A stretch of DNA of 64,000 nt from Pontibacter aquaedesilientis (GCF_014773225.1 NZ_JACXAJ010000006.1:1-64000), one strand, 5' to 3'; shown: positions 6,481 to 15,598, numbered from the stretch's first letter. Numbers and translations are program-made. Notes: a model not told the origin generated them from the sequence alone.

Positions 6481-8685
6481 TTGAAGAAACCAACTATACT
6501 GCTTATTACGCCGCCGCTCACGCAGCTTAACACGCCATACCCTGCTACCGCCTATATCAAAGGCTTCCTGCAGGGACAAGGCTATACCCTCACGCAAGCC
6601 GATTTTGGCATTGAGTTGGTGCTGCGTATGTTCACGAAGGCGGGCCTGGGCAGAATTTTCGAGGCGATCGAAGCAGGTGCCTTCGAGCTATCGGACAATA
6701 GCCGCCGCATGGTGCGCCTTAAGCGGGAATACCTGAACACGATCGAACCGGTCATCCATTTTCTGCAGAACAAGGACAATACCCTGGCCCAACAGATCAG
6801 CTACAGCCGCTACCTACCCGAAGCCTCCCGTTTCGACCAGGTGGAAGACATCGATTGGGCATTCGGCAGTATGGGTATTACTGACCGGGCCCGCTACCTG
6901 GCCACGCTATACCTGGAAGACCTCGGCGACCTGATCAAAGAGACCATTTGCCCTTACTTCGCCTTCAGCCGCTACGCCGATAAACTGGCCATGTCGGCTA
7001 CCTCGTTTGACCCGCTGGAAGAAGCCTTGCAGACGGAACCCAACCTGGTGGACCAAATGCTTTTGGAGTTGCTGGAAGAGCGCTTGCAAGAAGTGAAACC
7101 GGATGTCGTGGGCTTTTCTATACCTTTCCCGGGTAACCTTTACGGTGGCTTGAGGCTAGCCCAGTATATTAAAGCAAATTATCCACACATCCATACCCTG
7201 ATGGGAGGCGGCTACCCAAATACAGAGCTGCGCAGCTTGCGTGAGCCGCGCCTGTTCCAATACATTGATTTTGTGACATTGGATGACGGCGAAGGCCCGT
7301 GGCTGAAACTATTGGAATACCTACAAGGCGAGCGCCAGGTGGATTTTCTGCAGCGCACTTTTATGCTGCAGGATGGTAAAGTGGAGTTTATAAACGGCTG
7401 CCTGGACAAGGACATTCCGCACACCGAGGTCGGCACACCCGACTACAGCGACCTGCCACTGCAGGATTACCTGTCGGTGATCGACGTGATCAACCCGATG
7501 CACCGCCTTTGGAGCGATGGCCGCTGGAACAAACTCACCGTGGCGCACGGCTGCTACTGGAAGCGTTGCTCTTTCTGCGACATCACCCTTGATTATATTT
7601 CTCGCTACGAAACGGCTCCTGCCACCTTGCTGGTCGACCGCATCGAGCAGATCATCGCCCAGACAGGTCAAACTGGTTTCCATTTTGTAGACGAAGCCGC
7701 ACCGCCTGCTGCCCTGCGCGACCTGGCCATTGAGCTGATCCGACGTGGTGTCAAGATCACCTGGTGGGGCAATATCCGCTTCGAGAAAACCTTTACGCCT
7801 GACCTCTGCCGCTTGCTGGCCGCTTCGGGTTGCATTGCTGTATCGGGTGGTTTGGAAGTAGCCTCTGACCGCTTACTTAGCCTGATGCAAAAAGGCGTGA
7901 GCATCGCACAAGTGGCCCGCGTGACAGATGGTTTTACCCAGGCCGGCATCATGGTGCATGCCTACCTCATGTATGGTTTCCCGACGCAAACGGCACAAGA
8001 GACGATTGACTCGCTGGAAGTGGTGCGGCAACTTTTCCTGAATGGCGTAATCCAGTCCGGCTACTGGCACCGTTTCAGCATGACGGCGCACAGTCCGGTG
8101 GGCAAGCACCCCGAGAAGTTTGGTGTGGTAAGAGTGGGACCACCGGAAGGTGACTTTGCCAACAATGACCTCTGGCACGACGACCCGCAGGGCACCGACC
8201 ACGAGATGTTCGGTCCGGGTCTGGCGAAAGCCATTTACAACTACATGCACGGTGTTGCATTGGAAGAGCCACTTTCCTTCTGGTTTGATTTTAAGGTGCC
8301 GCGTGTCACCACCGACCGTAACCTGATCGCCAAAGCCATACAGGAACCCGCCAAACCGGACAGCGATCGCAAGCTGGCCCGCGTGTTCTGGCTGGGTAAC
8401 GTGCCCGAGATCGACTTTATGATGTATGCAAAGAAAGGTCAAACCATTGAGCGTTGCGTCCTGACGTTTTACGAGAAAGCCGAAGATTTCCAGATCAAAA
8501 CCACGGCTAATATCGGCCAGTGGCTACTGGAGCAGTTGACTTTGTTGAGCACGGAAGAGGCTCCATCTGTAACGCTACAGCAATTGGAAGCGACCTACCC
8601 ACCAGACGCGCATATGAATTTCGTAGAGTTTTTGGCCTCGCCGGTCTGGTTTGAGCTGCGGGAGAAGGGCTTGTTGTTGCTGTAA
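6481..8685 (+). CDS. B12-binding-type radical SAM protein with a CX4CX2C cluster motif
   Basis: The 734-residue protein has an N-terminal Rossmann-like cobalamin-binding-type region (about 1-300, including VGFSIPFPGNLYGGLRLAQY and MGGGYPNTELRSL) and a radical SAM barrel at about 350-570. The cluster motif is HGCYWKRCSFCD, with cysteines at residues 358, 363 and 366; the first gap is four residues, not the usual three. Downstream motifs fit a BchE/B12-radical SAM protein (WWGNIRFEKTF, SGGLEVASDRLL, YLMYGFPTQT). No DxHxxG cobalamin-ligand motif is seen, as in many members of this class. The start is TTG at 6481 (MKKPTILLITPP). It lies close to a cobalamin uptake locus, which suits a B12-dependent enzyme. 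Substrate unknown. Confidence 0.82.
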   Translation: MKKPTILLITPPLTQLNTPYPATAYIKGFLQGQGYTLTQADFGIELVLRMFTKAGLGRIFEAIEAGAFELSDNSRRMVRLKREYLNTIEPVIHFLQNKDNTLAQQISYSRYLPEASRFDQVEDIDWAFGSMGITDRARYLATLYLEDLGDLIKETICPYFAFSRYADKLAMSATSFDPLEEALQTEPNLVDQMLLELLEERLQEVKPDVVGFSIPFPGNLYGGLRLAQYIKANYPHIHTLMGGGYPNTELRSLREPRLFQYIDFVTLDDGEGPWLKLLEYLQGERQVDFLQRTFMLQDGKVEFINGCLDKDIPHTEVGTPDYSDLPLQDYLSVIDVINPMHRLWSDGRWNKLTVAHGCYWKRCSFCDITLDYISRYETAPATLLVDRIEQIIAQTGQTGFHFVDEAAPPAALRDLAIELIRRGVKITWWGNIRFEKTFTPDLCRLLAASGCIAVSGGLEVASDRLLSLMQKGVSIAQVARVTDGFTQAGIMVHAYLMYGFPTQTAQETIDSLEVVRQLFLNGVIQSGYWHRFSMTAHSPVGKHPEKFGVVRVGPPEGDFANNDLWHDDPQGTDHEMFGPGLAKAIYNYMHGVALEEPLSFWFDFKVPRVTTDRNLIAKAIQEPAKPDSDRKLARVFWLGNVPEIDFMMYAKKGQTIERCVLTFYEKAEDFQIKTTANIGQWLLEQLTLLSTEEAPSVTLQQLEATYPPDAHMNFVEFLASPVWFELREKGLLLL

Positions 8686-8723
8686 GTTGGGATTTAAAAA
8701 TTCAAGTTCTAAAATAAGACTGT

Positions 8724-8763
8724 AAAAAGGAAAAGGCGCTTTTGAGGCGCCTTTTCCTTTTTA
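8724..8763 (+). terminator. strong intrinsic terminator
   Basis: AAAAAGGAAAAGGCGC (8724-8739) pairs with GCGCCTTTTCCTTTTT (8747-8762) around a seven-base loop. It ends the radical SAM transcript and, read from the other side, the PhnA-like gene. Confidence 0.9.
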
Positions 8764-8779
8764 TACCTGTAATGCTCCC

Positions 8780-8989
8780 TTATGCCTTTTTCAAAAATTC
8801 CGTCTTTAACACCACTGTGCTCTTGCCCATCCGGCACTCCACCTCATGGGGGCTGCCTGTCAAACGGATGCCCTTGATCACGTTGCCTCGCTTCAGGGTG
8901 GTAGACATCCCTTTCACTTTCAGGTCTTTTACCACGTGCACGGAGTCGCCGTCGTTGAGGATGTTGCCGTTGCTGTCTTTGGTTTCCAT
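8780..8989 (-). CDS. PhnA C-terminal-domain protein (short form)
   Basis: I chose the ATG at 8987-8989 (METKDSNGNILNDGD), because this is where similarity to the family begins; the 13 residues before it in the longer frame look untranslated. The 69-residue product corresponds to the C-terminal domain of PhnA/YjdM: DSNGN, LNDGDSVHVVKDLKVKG, KRGNVIKGIRL and the end KTEFLKKA. Classical PhnA has an N-terminal zinc ribbon, which is missing here. Despite its historical name, YjdM has no demonstrated role in phosphonate breakdown. It is a lone gene between two terminators. Confidence 0.8.
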   Translation of the reverse strand: METKDSNGNILNDGDSVHVVKDLKVKGMSTTLKRGNVIKGIRLTGSPHEVECRMGKSTVVLKTEFLKKA

Positions 8990-9067
8990 GTTATTACGGT
9001 TCGAAGTGACACCTTGATTGAGCTGCAAGCTACAAATTTGAAGGCCATATCAGAAATTATCATGCAA

Positions 9068-9101
9068 AGAGGCACCCATAGCCTGAGCCCTGGGTGCCTC
9101 T
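9068..9101 (-). terminator. terminator downstream of uvrB
   Basis: AGAGGCACCCA (9068-9078) pairs with TGGGTGCCTCT (9091-9101). On the minus strand the stem is followed by TTTGCATG. It lies about 23 bp after the uvrB stop. Confidence 0.7.
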
Positions 9102-9123
9102 AAATCATATACCTGCCTATACC

Positions 9124-11151
9124 TTAATCCCGCTTCGATTTGAGTAACTGCCGCAGCTCAGCGAGTTCATCCCGATACTTGGCAGCCTGCAGAAAGTCGA
9201 GGTCTTTGGCGGCGGCTTCCATCTGCTTCTCGGTTTTCTTGATGAGCTTTTCGAGCTCGTCGCGCTTCATCATCTGGATCACCGGTTCAGCCGCAATCGA
9301 CACATCCTCCGGACCGGCGTACATCTTCACCTCTTTTTTCTTGGAGTCAGCAACCGATGTCTGCTCAAATATCTCGTCCTTGGTCTTGAGGATTGTGCGC
9401 GGCGTAATGCCATGCTCCTCGTTGTAGGCCATCTGGGTGGCGCGGCGGCGGGTGGTTTCGTCGATGGCACGCTGCATAGAACCCGTAATGCGGTCGGCAT
9501 ACATGATCACGCGCCCTTGCTCGTTACGGGCAGCTCGCCCCATCGTCTGGATAAGGGATCGCTGGTCACGCAGGAAGCCTTCTTTGTCAGCGTCGAGGAT
9601 GGCCACCAAACTCACTTCCGGCAAATCAAGTCCCTCGCGCAACAGGTTCACACCGATCAGCACATCGATAATACCCAGGCGCAGTTCCCGCAATATTTCC
9701 ACACGGTCCAGGGTTTTTACCTCGGAGTGCAGGTATTTCACCTTTATGTTGAGGCGGTCCATGTACTTGGCCAGTTCCTCGGACATGCGTTTGGTCAGTG
9801 TGGTCACCAACACGCGCTCGTTTCGTTTGATGCGTTCGTCCACCTCGTCCAGCAGGTCATCGACCTGGTTGGCGCTTGGCCGTATCTCAATCTCCGGATC
9901 CAGCAGGCCGGTCGGGCGAATGATCTGCTCTACAATCACACCTTCTGATTTCTGAATCTCATAGTCGCCCGGCGTGGCGCTCACAAACACTACCTGATGC
10001 ATCAGGCTCTCAAACTCGTTGAACGTGAGCGGTCGGTTATCCATGGCGGCAGGCAGTCGGAAGCCATATTCCACCAGCGACACTTTGCGCGAGCGGTCGC
10101 CTCCCCACATGGCGCGTACCTGCGGTACGGTTACGTGGCTCTCGTCAATCACCATCATGAAATCATCCGGAAAATAATCGAGCAGGCAGAATGGGCGCGC
10201 ACCTGGGGCACGGCGGTCGAAGTAGCGGGAATAGTTCTCTATACCTGAGCAATAACCCAATTCGCGGATCATCTCCAGGTCAAACTCGGTCCGCTCCTTT
10301 ATGCGCTTCGCCTCCACCGGTCGGTCCTCTTTCAGGAAATAGTCGTGCTGGGCCACCATGTCGTATTGTATCTCATGGATAGCCTGCTGCAGCGTGTCTT
10401 TGCCGGTCACGAAGAGGTTAGCCGGGTACAGTGTGATGGTTTTCTCGTCGGCTAGCTTCTTGCCAGATTGCGGATCGATGCGGTGTATCTGCTCCAGTTC
10501 GTCGCCGAAGAAGTACAGGCGATAAGCAAAATCTGCATAAGCTGGGAAGATGTCGACCGTGTCGCCCTTCACCCGGAATGTTCCACGTGTGAACTCCGCC
10601 TCAGTGCGACTGTAGAGAATCTGCACAAAGGTATAGAGCAGGTTGTTGCGGCTATACTTTTGGCCCGGCGCCAGGTATACGACGTTCTTGCCAAACTCCT
10701 CCGGGTTACCGATACCGTAGATACAAGACACCGACGCCACCACAATCACATCCCGGCGACCCGACAGCAGGGCCGACGTCGTGTGTAGACGCAGTTTCTC
10801 AATCTCCTCGTTAATTTGCAGGTCTTTTTCTATGAATACATCCGACGACGCAATGTAAGCCTCGGGCTGGTAGTAGTCGTAGTAAGAGATAAAGTATTCT
10901 ACCGCGTTGTCGGGGAAGAACTGCTTGAACTCTCCGTAGAGCTGGGCCGCCAGGGTCTTGTTGTGGCACAGCACCAAGGTCGGTTTGCCCACATTCTTGA
11001 TGACATTAGCCATCGTGAAGGTCTTGCCCGTACCCGTGGCGCCAAGCAGCACCTGTGCGGGTTCTCCGCTCTGTATACCCTTCGTGAGTTGGGCTATCGC
11101 TTTCGGCTGATCGCCGGTTGGTTGAAATTCTGATGTTAGCTTAAAATCCAT
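9124..11151 (-). CDS. uvrB: UvrABC system protein B (excinuclease subunit)
   Basis: UvrB is the damage-verifying helicase-like core of nucleotide excision repair; it is loaded by UvrA and recruits UvrC. The 675 residues cover the full family length. Walker A is [10 protein letters not shown] near residue 38, the beta-hairpin that probes damage is at about 91-112 ([16 protein letters not shown]), the DEAD-like box is [11 protein letters not shown], motif V/VI region [14 protein letters not shown] and TMGRAARN are present, and the C-terminal UVR motif for UvrC binding is at about 635-670 ([20 protein letters not shown]). It is monocistronic here. Confidence 0.98.
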   Translation of the reverse strand: MDFKLTSEFQPTGDQPKAIAQLTKGIQSGEPAQVLLGATGTGKTFTMANVIKNVGKPTLVLCHNKTLAAQLYGEFKQFFPDNAVEYFISYYDYYQPEAYIASSDVFIEKDLQINEEIEKLRLHTTSALLSGRRDVIVVASVSCIYGIGNPEEFGKNVVYLAPGQKYSRNNLLYTFVQILYSRTEAEFTRGTFRVKGDTVDIFPAYADFAYRLYFFGDELEQIHRIDPQSGKKLADEKTITLYPANLFVTGKDTLQQAIHEIQYDMVAQHDYFLKEDRPVEAKRIKERTEFDLEMIRELGYCSGIENYSRYFDRRAPGARPFCLLDYFPDDFMMVIDESHVTVPQVRAMWGGDRSRKVSLVEYGFRLPAAMDNRPLTFNEFESLMHQVVFVSATPGDYEIQKSEGVIVEQIIRPTGLLDPEIEIRPSANQVDDLLDEVDERIKRNERVLVTTLTKRMSEELAKYMDRLNIKVKYLHSEVKTLDRVEILRELRLGIIDVLIGVNLLREGLDLPEVSLVAILDADKEGFLRDQRSLIQTMGRAARNEQGRVIMYADRITGSMQRAIDETTRRRATQMAYNEEHGITPRTILKTKDEIFEQTSVADSKKKEVKMYAGPEDVSIAAEPVIQMMKRDELEKLIKKTEKQMEAAAKDLDFLQAAKYRDELAELRQLLKSKRD

Positions 11152-11258
11152 TCGATGGTTTTACGACATGTAAAGATATACTATAACATGAAAAATGAAC
11201 TGGAAGTTTAGCTTTTGTTGATATTAAAGCTGGAAAAGCCAAGGTATGGAAAAACAAA

Positions 11259-11281
11259 AAACCTGCTCTGAAAGCAGGTCT
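11259..11281 (-). terminator. intrinsic terminator for the minus-strand lipoprotein
   Basis: ACCTGCT (11261-11267) pairs with AGCAGGT (11273-11279). Read on the minus strand, the stem is followed by TTTTTTGTTTTT, a good U-tract, about 40 bp after the lipoprotein stop. Confidence 0.85.
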
Positions 11282-11320
11282 TTGTACGTCTAACTATTCC
11301 TAACAAAAACATTCAAAACC

Positions 11321-11698
11321 TTAGTGCCCCACCGTGTTGGCAGGGCATACCTGCTTTACTCTGACGGGTGGGTACATCATATATATGGCGGCGCAAAAAG
11401 GGCCGTAATCGCCGTTCCGTTCCAGTGAAAGGTGCAATAACAGACCGGCTTTACGTAACTCCAAAGGCAGGTTATCGGTCGTAACGAACCCGCTTTGCAG
11501 CTGGCCCACGTACTCCTTGCTGCGCTGACCGGGTGCTGTTTCATCTCCAAGCACCTTCAGTACAACCCAGCCCCCTGCACAGTCAGGTCCTATTACCTCC
11601 ACCTGCACGCACGAAGGCACCGCCTCCTCCTCTGTGCAACTCACCGCAAGCAGCGACAGCAGCAGACAGAGTATGGCGATACACAAGGTGCTTTTCAT
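11321..11698 (-). CDS. hypothetical lipoprotein
   Basis: The 125-residue protein has a short hydrophobic signal (LCIAILCLLLSLLAVSC) with a lipobox cysteine near residue 21, followed by TEEEAVPSC. The mature part contains four cysteines (for example VIGPDCAGGWVVLKVLG and YGPFCAAIYMM), which could form disulfides in the periplasm or on the surface. I recognise no family. It is separated by about 130 bp from the next lipoprotein gene upstream on the same strand. Confidence 0.65.
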   Translation of the reverse strand: MKSTLCIAILCLLLSLLAVSCTEEEAVPSCVQVEVIGPDCAGGWVVLKVLGDETAPGQRSKEYVGQLQSGFVTTDNLPLELRKAGLLLHLSLERNGDYGPFCAAIYMMYPPVRVKQVCPANTVGH

Positions 11699-11832
11699 AG
11701 TTGTAGATTGTACTGGTGAACTTTATTATGATTGTAACAGCCTAACAGCAGGGTACCGATTTTGTGCGATGCCATGCGGTAGCAGTCTTCTGCATGGCAA
11801 GCTCCATATACCCTGTGTTTGGAAAGTCTGGT

Positions 11833-12294
11833 TTACTTGTATAAAAAATAAGTATCGGTGAACACGGCGCTAGGTTCCGTTCCGCTGTAGGTACTTTCCA
11901 GCACCAGCTTGTTGCCCTGGCGCTGCATGAGCCGGACCTGCGCAGACCATCCGAAATTGCGCAGTACAAAGCCTCCTTTTAAGCGGGTATAGTCCGCCTT
12001 GAAACTGTCGCGGTATAAACTGTTTGCACTTTGTGTGCTCCTGCGCTGCAGAAAAGCACTGTCTGCCTTAAACTCGAAGTAATCGTCATCTGTCCCGTAG
12101 TACACAACCGAAACACAGTTGCCGCTTCTGCACAACCTGTTATTAACCCTCTCGATGCGCCATTTGCCCTGCACGGCCTGCTGTATTTCCATTTCCTCAA
12201 ACATCGGCTGCATGTCTTCGTCTGTTTTGTTACAACCCGCCGTCAGCCCAACAAAGGAAACGGCCAGCACCACTAGCCCTATTCTGGATTTCAT
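11833..12294 (-). CDS. hypothetical lipoprotein, lipocalin-like
   Basis: I prefer the ATG at 12292-12294 (MKSRIGLVVLAVSF) over the one two codons earlier. The signal ends in LTAGC, a lipobox. The remaining about 130 residues open with VQGKWRIERVNNR and close with TYSGTEPSAVFTDTYFLYK, the pattern of small lipocalin-like lipoproteins of Bacteroidota in which a KW motif begins the first strand. Ligand and role are unknown. It follows the 51-codon ORF by about 20 bp on the same strand and may belong to the sigma-factor operon. Confidence 0.65.
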   Translation of the reverse strand: MKSRIGLVVLAVSFVGLTAGCNKTDEDMQPMFEEMEIQQAVQGKWRIERVNNRLCRSGNCVSVVYYGTDDDYFEFKADSAFLQRRSTQSANSLYRDSFKADYTRLKGGFVLRNFGWSAQVRLMQRQGNKLVLESTYSGTEPSAVFTDTYFLYK

Positions 12295-12315
12295 AACCAT
12301 GAAAAAACGCTGCGT

Positions 12316-12471
12316 TTAAGAACCAACCACCAAGCCCGAGCAACCGGACAATATGACTGACAGGAGCAAAAGCGCCAGCAATACATACCACCCCGATAAG
12401 TTTTCCCGGCCAGCGGCCACAAAGGCCATCAACGATTGAAGAACGGATCTCATGAACAGCATCATTTGCAT
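12316..12471 (-). CDS. 51-residue hydrophobic peptide, possible small lipoprotein
   Basis: This short frame lies between the trans-envelope protein and the lipocalin-like lipoprotein, all on the minus strand. The translation starts MQMMLFMRSVLQSLMAFV, contains one strong hydrophobic helix (WYVLLALLLLSVILSGC) and ends eight residues after a lipobox-like LSGC. It could be a tiny lipoprotein or a single-pass membrane peptide. Support comes from position, tight fit between genes and signal-like composition; no homologue is known to me. Several in-frame ATGs make the start uncertain. Confidence 0.4.
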   Translation of the reverse strand: MQMMLFMRSVLQSLMAFVAAGRENLSGWYVLLALLLLSVILSGCSGLVVGS

Positions 12472-12554
12472 AGCGCTTTAAAAATCAATCTTTTTACAAT
12501 TACATGATTCTTAATTGCGCCAAAGGGTTGCAAGCCCATGGAAAAATAAAACAA

Positions 12555-14255
12555 TTATTTTCTGCCGGCTCCCAATTGATAGTTAAGCGCCACATTCAAG
12601 CCCAGCGCGTATGGTCTGCCTTGAGGGGCCATGGCATTTTCGGGATCGGCTACAAGCGTGCTGAAGTAGTTTCGCACCTCAGGGCCGAGCGCCAGCGTCA
12701 GGTTTGGCGTCAGCCGCTTGCCTATGCCCACCGATGCATTGCCTGACATCTGCACCTGACGGAAGGGAGACTCCTCATCTTTGGGCGAGTAATTCACCGC
12801 CTGCACCTCATTGGTCGATGCGGACACACTGGACTCCAGCATAAAATTGGCCGCTACGCCGCCTGCCACATACACAAACCAGTCTCTGGCAATGCCGTGC
12901 TCATACTGCAAGCCGACAGGTATGGACAGGTAACGGTACTTGTAATCCACGTCAAACGCCTCACCGGTTCTGGCCACACTGATCGAGTCGGACGCAAAAT
13001 CGTTTTTAAGAGAGGAAAGAAAGATGGTAGAAGGGCTCATCTCGAACTGCTCTTTGGTACGCGGCTTAAACCAGAACTGGCGCACCACATAATTTGATTT
13101 AGTACGGGCCGTGTTCTCACTATACCCAATACCAGTCAGGAGTTTGAGCTTTTCTTTGAGCTTGAAGCCAGTCTTCACTTCCATGGTATAAGAGAAGGCA
13201 GGCGCAGTCATGTCCTGATACTCATTGCGAGCCGCACTCATGTTCCGGAACGACTCCTGAGAGGCATTCACGTCGGAGGAGGAAGAAGCAATCCCCATTC
13301 TGCTGGAGCTCACTCGGGATGGCTCGGGTAAACCGATGTTCTGCTCAAAATAGCCTGGCGCATAGGCCAGGCTCAGGCTCCAGCGATTGTCGCGGCTGTT
13401 ATGCGCTGCTGCTTTGTCGCTCTCTTTGTTGAGTGTGCTGGCAAGCACCGTTGCCTGCTGCTGACTCTGCTGCTGGCGCACGGCATTTTGCTGCTCGCTC
13501 ATTTCCACAAAAGACCTGGACTCGGCTGCCAGGCCACTGTTACGCTGCGGTACTGATTGCCCTGCATTAGATTCGATGCCGAAGGTAATGGTGATGCGCT
13601 CCCAACTTATGATTTGGCTATACCTGTTGCCGCTTGTAGCCCAGGGCCCGTTTATACCTGAGCCTATACTACCCGGAACACCGCCTGACACAAAACCTTT
13701 GCCCTGCCTGGCTGTAGGCGCCACGCTGTATCCCAGAAAGGGGCTATACCCGGCTCCGGCGTTGTAGTACGTACCCATTTCGCCTTGCCCGCCTGTTATG
13801 GCAACTGCCTGAGCTGAATGCCTGGCTTCGGAGCCTGCAACACCACGTGTGCCGGGCTTTGGTATGGCCTGAGCAGTTTGGGGCTGCGCAGCGCCTGCCG
13901 GCTCCGCGCGCTGTTCCAGGTAAGCTTGCATGGCCGCTTCTGGCGTTACCGGTGCCAGGGAGGCTTGGCCTGCTTCAGGCCGGGCGGCTATACCTTGCGG
14001 CGAAGCACCCATAGGCAGGTTGCGGTTGTAGTAGAAGGCTAGCAGGGAGCCCGTTAAGGCAAACAAAACGAAACAGGCCGCCGCGAGTTGACGGTAGAAT
14101 TGTGCGCTCTTCTTGTAGCCCTTATTTTCCTGCACTGTCAGGTCGTGGTCTATACGGGCCCACAGGTCTGGGGCAGGATTGGCCTCAGCGTCGAACAGGC
14201 GGCGCTGGAACTCCTCTTCCAGGGTATGGCGCTTTTGGTTATTGGCTGATGACAT
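12555..14255 (-). CDS. trans-envelope sigma-factor partner with C-terminal outer-membrane beta-barrel
   Basis: The start is the ATG at 14253-14255 (MSSANNQKRHTLEEEFQR), which overlaps the upstream sigma-factor gene by 17 bp; the longer frame would lie inside it. The 566 residues comprise a charged cytoplasmic N-terminus of about 60 residues (LWARIDHDLTVQENKGYKKS), one transmembrane helix (LAAACFVLFALTGSLLAFYY), a low-complexity linker rich in Gln, Ala, Gly and Ser (about 95-290), and a C-terminal half with beta-barrel character (RWSLSLAYAPGYFE, YSYTMEVKTGFKL-like strands, final LNVALNYQLGAGRK). The N-terminal part is where an anti-sigma factor would bind sigma. Linking inner and outer membranes in one chain is unusual. 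Confidence 0.65.
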   Translation of the reverse strand: MSSANNQKRHTLEEEFQRRLFDAEANPAPDLWARIDHDLTVQENKGYKKSAQFYRQLAAACFVLFALTGSLLAFYYNRNLPMGASPQGIAARPEAGQASLAPVTPEAAMQAYLEQRAEPAGAAQPQTAQAIPKPGTRGVAGSEARHSAQAVAITGGQGEMGTYYNAGAGYSPFLGYSVAPTARQGKGFVSGGVPGSIGSGINGPWATSGNRYSQIISWERITITFGIESNAGQSVPQRNSGLAAESRSFVEMSEQQNAVRQQQSQQQATVLASTLNKESDKAAAHNSRDNRWSLSLAYAPGYFEQNIGLPEPSRVSSSRMGIASSSSDVNASQESFRNMSAARNEYQDMTAPAFSYTMEVKTGFKLKEKLKLLTGIGYSENTARTKSNYVVRQFWFKPRTKEQFEMSPSTIFLSSLKNDFASDSISVARTGEAFDVDYKYRYLSIPVGLQYEHGIARDWFVYVAGGVAANFMLESSVSASTNEVQAVNYSPKDEESPFRQVQMSGNASVGIGKRLTPNLTLALGPEVRNYFSTLVADPENAMAPQGRPYALGLNVALNYQLGAGRK

Positions 14256-14817
14256 GCTCTTGATATATTTTATCCTGGCGCTCGAGCATACCTTGCAGTA
14301 TGACACGGGCGCGTGAATATTGTGATTTGGAGGTTCCTTCGGAAATGCCCAGCATCTCCCCTATTTCTTTGTGATTGTAACCCTCGATGGCGTACAGGTT
14401 GAACACCATGCGGTAACGTGGGGCGAGGCTTTGGATCATGCCCAGCAACTCATCCATGGAGTAGCCGGTTAGGTTGACATCTGCCGATGCGATATTGCCC
14501 GCCTCTTCCGTTTCATGTGAAACGGTCATAAGCGACTTTTGGCGCAGTTGTTTCAGGGCCGTGTTGATCATGATGCGCCGTACCCAAAACTCCAGCGGAC
14601 AGTCCCGCTTGAAATTCTGAATATTGGCGAACACTTTCACAAACCCCTCCTGCATCATATCCTCTGCCTCAAAGCTGGTAGGCGCGTAGCGCAGACAAAC
14701 CACCATCATCTTCTTGGAATAAAGGTCATACAGGAGCCGTTGCATGTCCCGCTTGCCGGCCATGCACCCCTCTATGAGTTTATCCTCGTCTGACTTAGGT
14801 TTTGTAAAAAGCTTCAA
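14239..14817 (-). CDS. ECF-type RNA polymerase sigma factor
   Basis: A 192-residue sigma-70 family protein of the extracytoplasmic-function type. Region 2 lies at about 25-95 (ARYAPTS-like CLRYAPTSFEAEDMMQEGFVK, then PLEFWVRRIMINTALK), and region 4 at about 125-180 (LAPRYRMVFNLYAIEGYNHK, IGEMLGISEGTSKSQYSRAR) with a complete helix-turn-helix. Region 3 is absent, as expected. It is the first gene of a minus-strand operon and overlaps the next gene, probably its regulator. The target regulon cannot be read from the sequence. Confidence 0.92.
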   Translation of the reverse strand: MKLFTKPKSDEDKLIEGCMAGKRDMQRLLYDLYSKKMMVVCLRYAPTSFEAEDMMQEGFVKVFANIQNFKRDCPLEFWVRRIMINTALKQLRQKSLMTVSHETEEAGNIASADVNLTGYSMDELLGMIQSLAPRYRMVFNLYAIEGYNHKEIGEMLGISEGTSKSQYSRARVILQGMLERQDKIYQEHVISQ

Positions 14818-15109
14818 ACGCCTTTTCTGTTAGCTTCACCTCTATGAGTCCCATAGACAGGCAATGGTTGCAAGCCCTATAAAATATTTTTTAAGGCGCT
14901 CTCAGCAGGTGCCCTGAAGCATGAACAAGTTACCTGCCAGGTAAAGCTAGTAAAATTTAGTGTTTGAACATGACAATCCTTACCTATTTGGGATTGGGCA
15001 CTTAATGGGACCACTAACGCCAGGAGGGCATGGTGGCATGGGCCTGAAACCAATGAAGGCCTTCCACAATGGAAAGGCCTTCGTTGGTATATTTGAGGTG
15101 AGAAATTCG
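14818..15109. other. intergenic region with one stem-loop
   Basis: No gene is visible. GAAGGCCTT (15055-15063) pairs with AAGGCCTTC (15074-15082); neither side has a good U-tract, so it is a weak terminator candidate for the DUF1232 gene or an RNA stem only. Confidence 0.4.
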
Positions 15110-15511
15110 TTACAAAATTGAAATGAACAGTAGCTTGTAGAACAGAATGGCCACTGCCGCCGCCGCCAGCACCCAGGCATAACCTATGACTTGATAAGCT
15201 TTTGTAGCAGCGTCGCTTTCATGGCTCAGCACTTCATAGGCTTTTAGTCTTGCCTGCCCTAACACATTTTTGGAAACCAGCTGGTAGGCCATATGCAGCC
15301 CCAATGCAACCAGCACCACGTCGTCTATAAAACCGAAAACGGGCACCAGGTCAGGTATGAAGTCTATTGGAGAGATTGCATACCCGATCACAACAGCTAA
15401 AAGAAATGGGACATACCATCTTACCTCCGGGTGGCGGGCAGACAGGTACAAGGCATATATCTCTGCATTCATCTCATGCGCCTTCTGGCGTAGGTAAGTC
15501 AACTGCATCAT
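15110..15511 (-). CDS. DUF1232 (YkvA-like) membrane protein
   Basis: The 133-residue protein carries the DUF1232 core at about residues 32-75: WYVPFLLAVVIGYAISPIDF, IPDLVPVFGFIDDVVL. This short motif, with SPIDxIPD, is the family hallmark. A second hydrophobic segment lies at the C-terminus (YAWVLAAAAVAILFYKLLF). DUF1232 proteins are small inner-membrane proteins without a proven function. The start MMQLTYLRQ could also be the second Met. It lies 88 bp upstream of aroE in the sense that both read leftward, with aroE transcribed first. Confidence 0.85.
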   Translation of the reverse strand: MMQLTYLRQKAHEMNAEIYALYLSARHPEVRWYVPFLLAVVIGYAISPIDFIPDLVPVFGFIDDVVLVALGLHMAYQLVSKNVLGQARLKAYEVLSHESDAATKAYQVIGYAWVLAAAAVAILFYKLLFISIL

Positions 15512-15598
15512 GGGTATTAGGGTAAGGCGTGCGTTTGCTATACCTTACGCAAAGTCCCCATCATAATGTTGCACGCAACAGAATATAACCGCAATATA

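Noticed and set aside
9412-9948. Long plus-strand frame antisense to uvrB
   Set aside because: uvrB motifs are complete on the other strand; this frame has no domain and is an antisense by-product.
14980-15180. Minus-strand 66-codon frame downstream of the DUF1232 gene
   Set aside because: It overlaps the DUF1232 C-terminus and a stem-loop, and its tryptophan/proline-rich composition does not look like a real protein.
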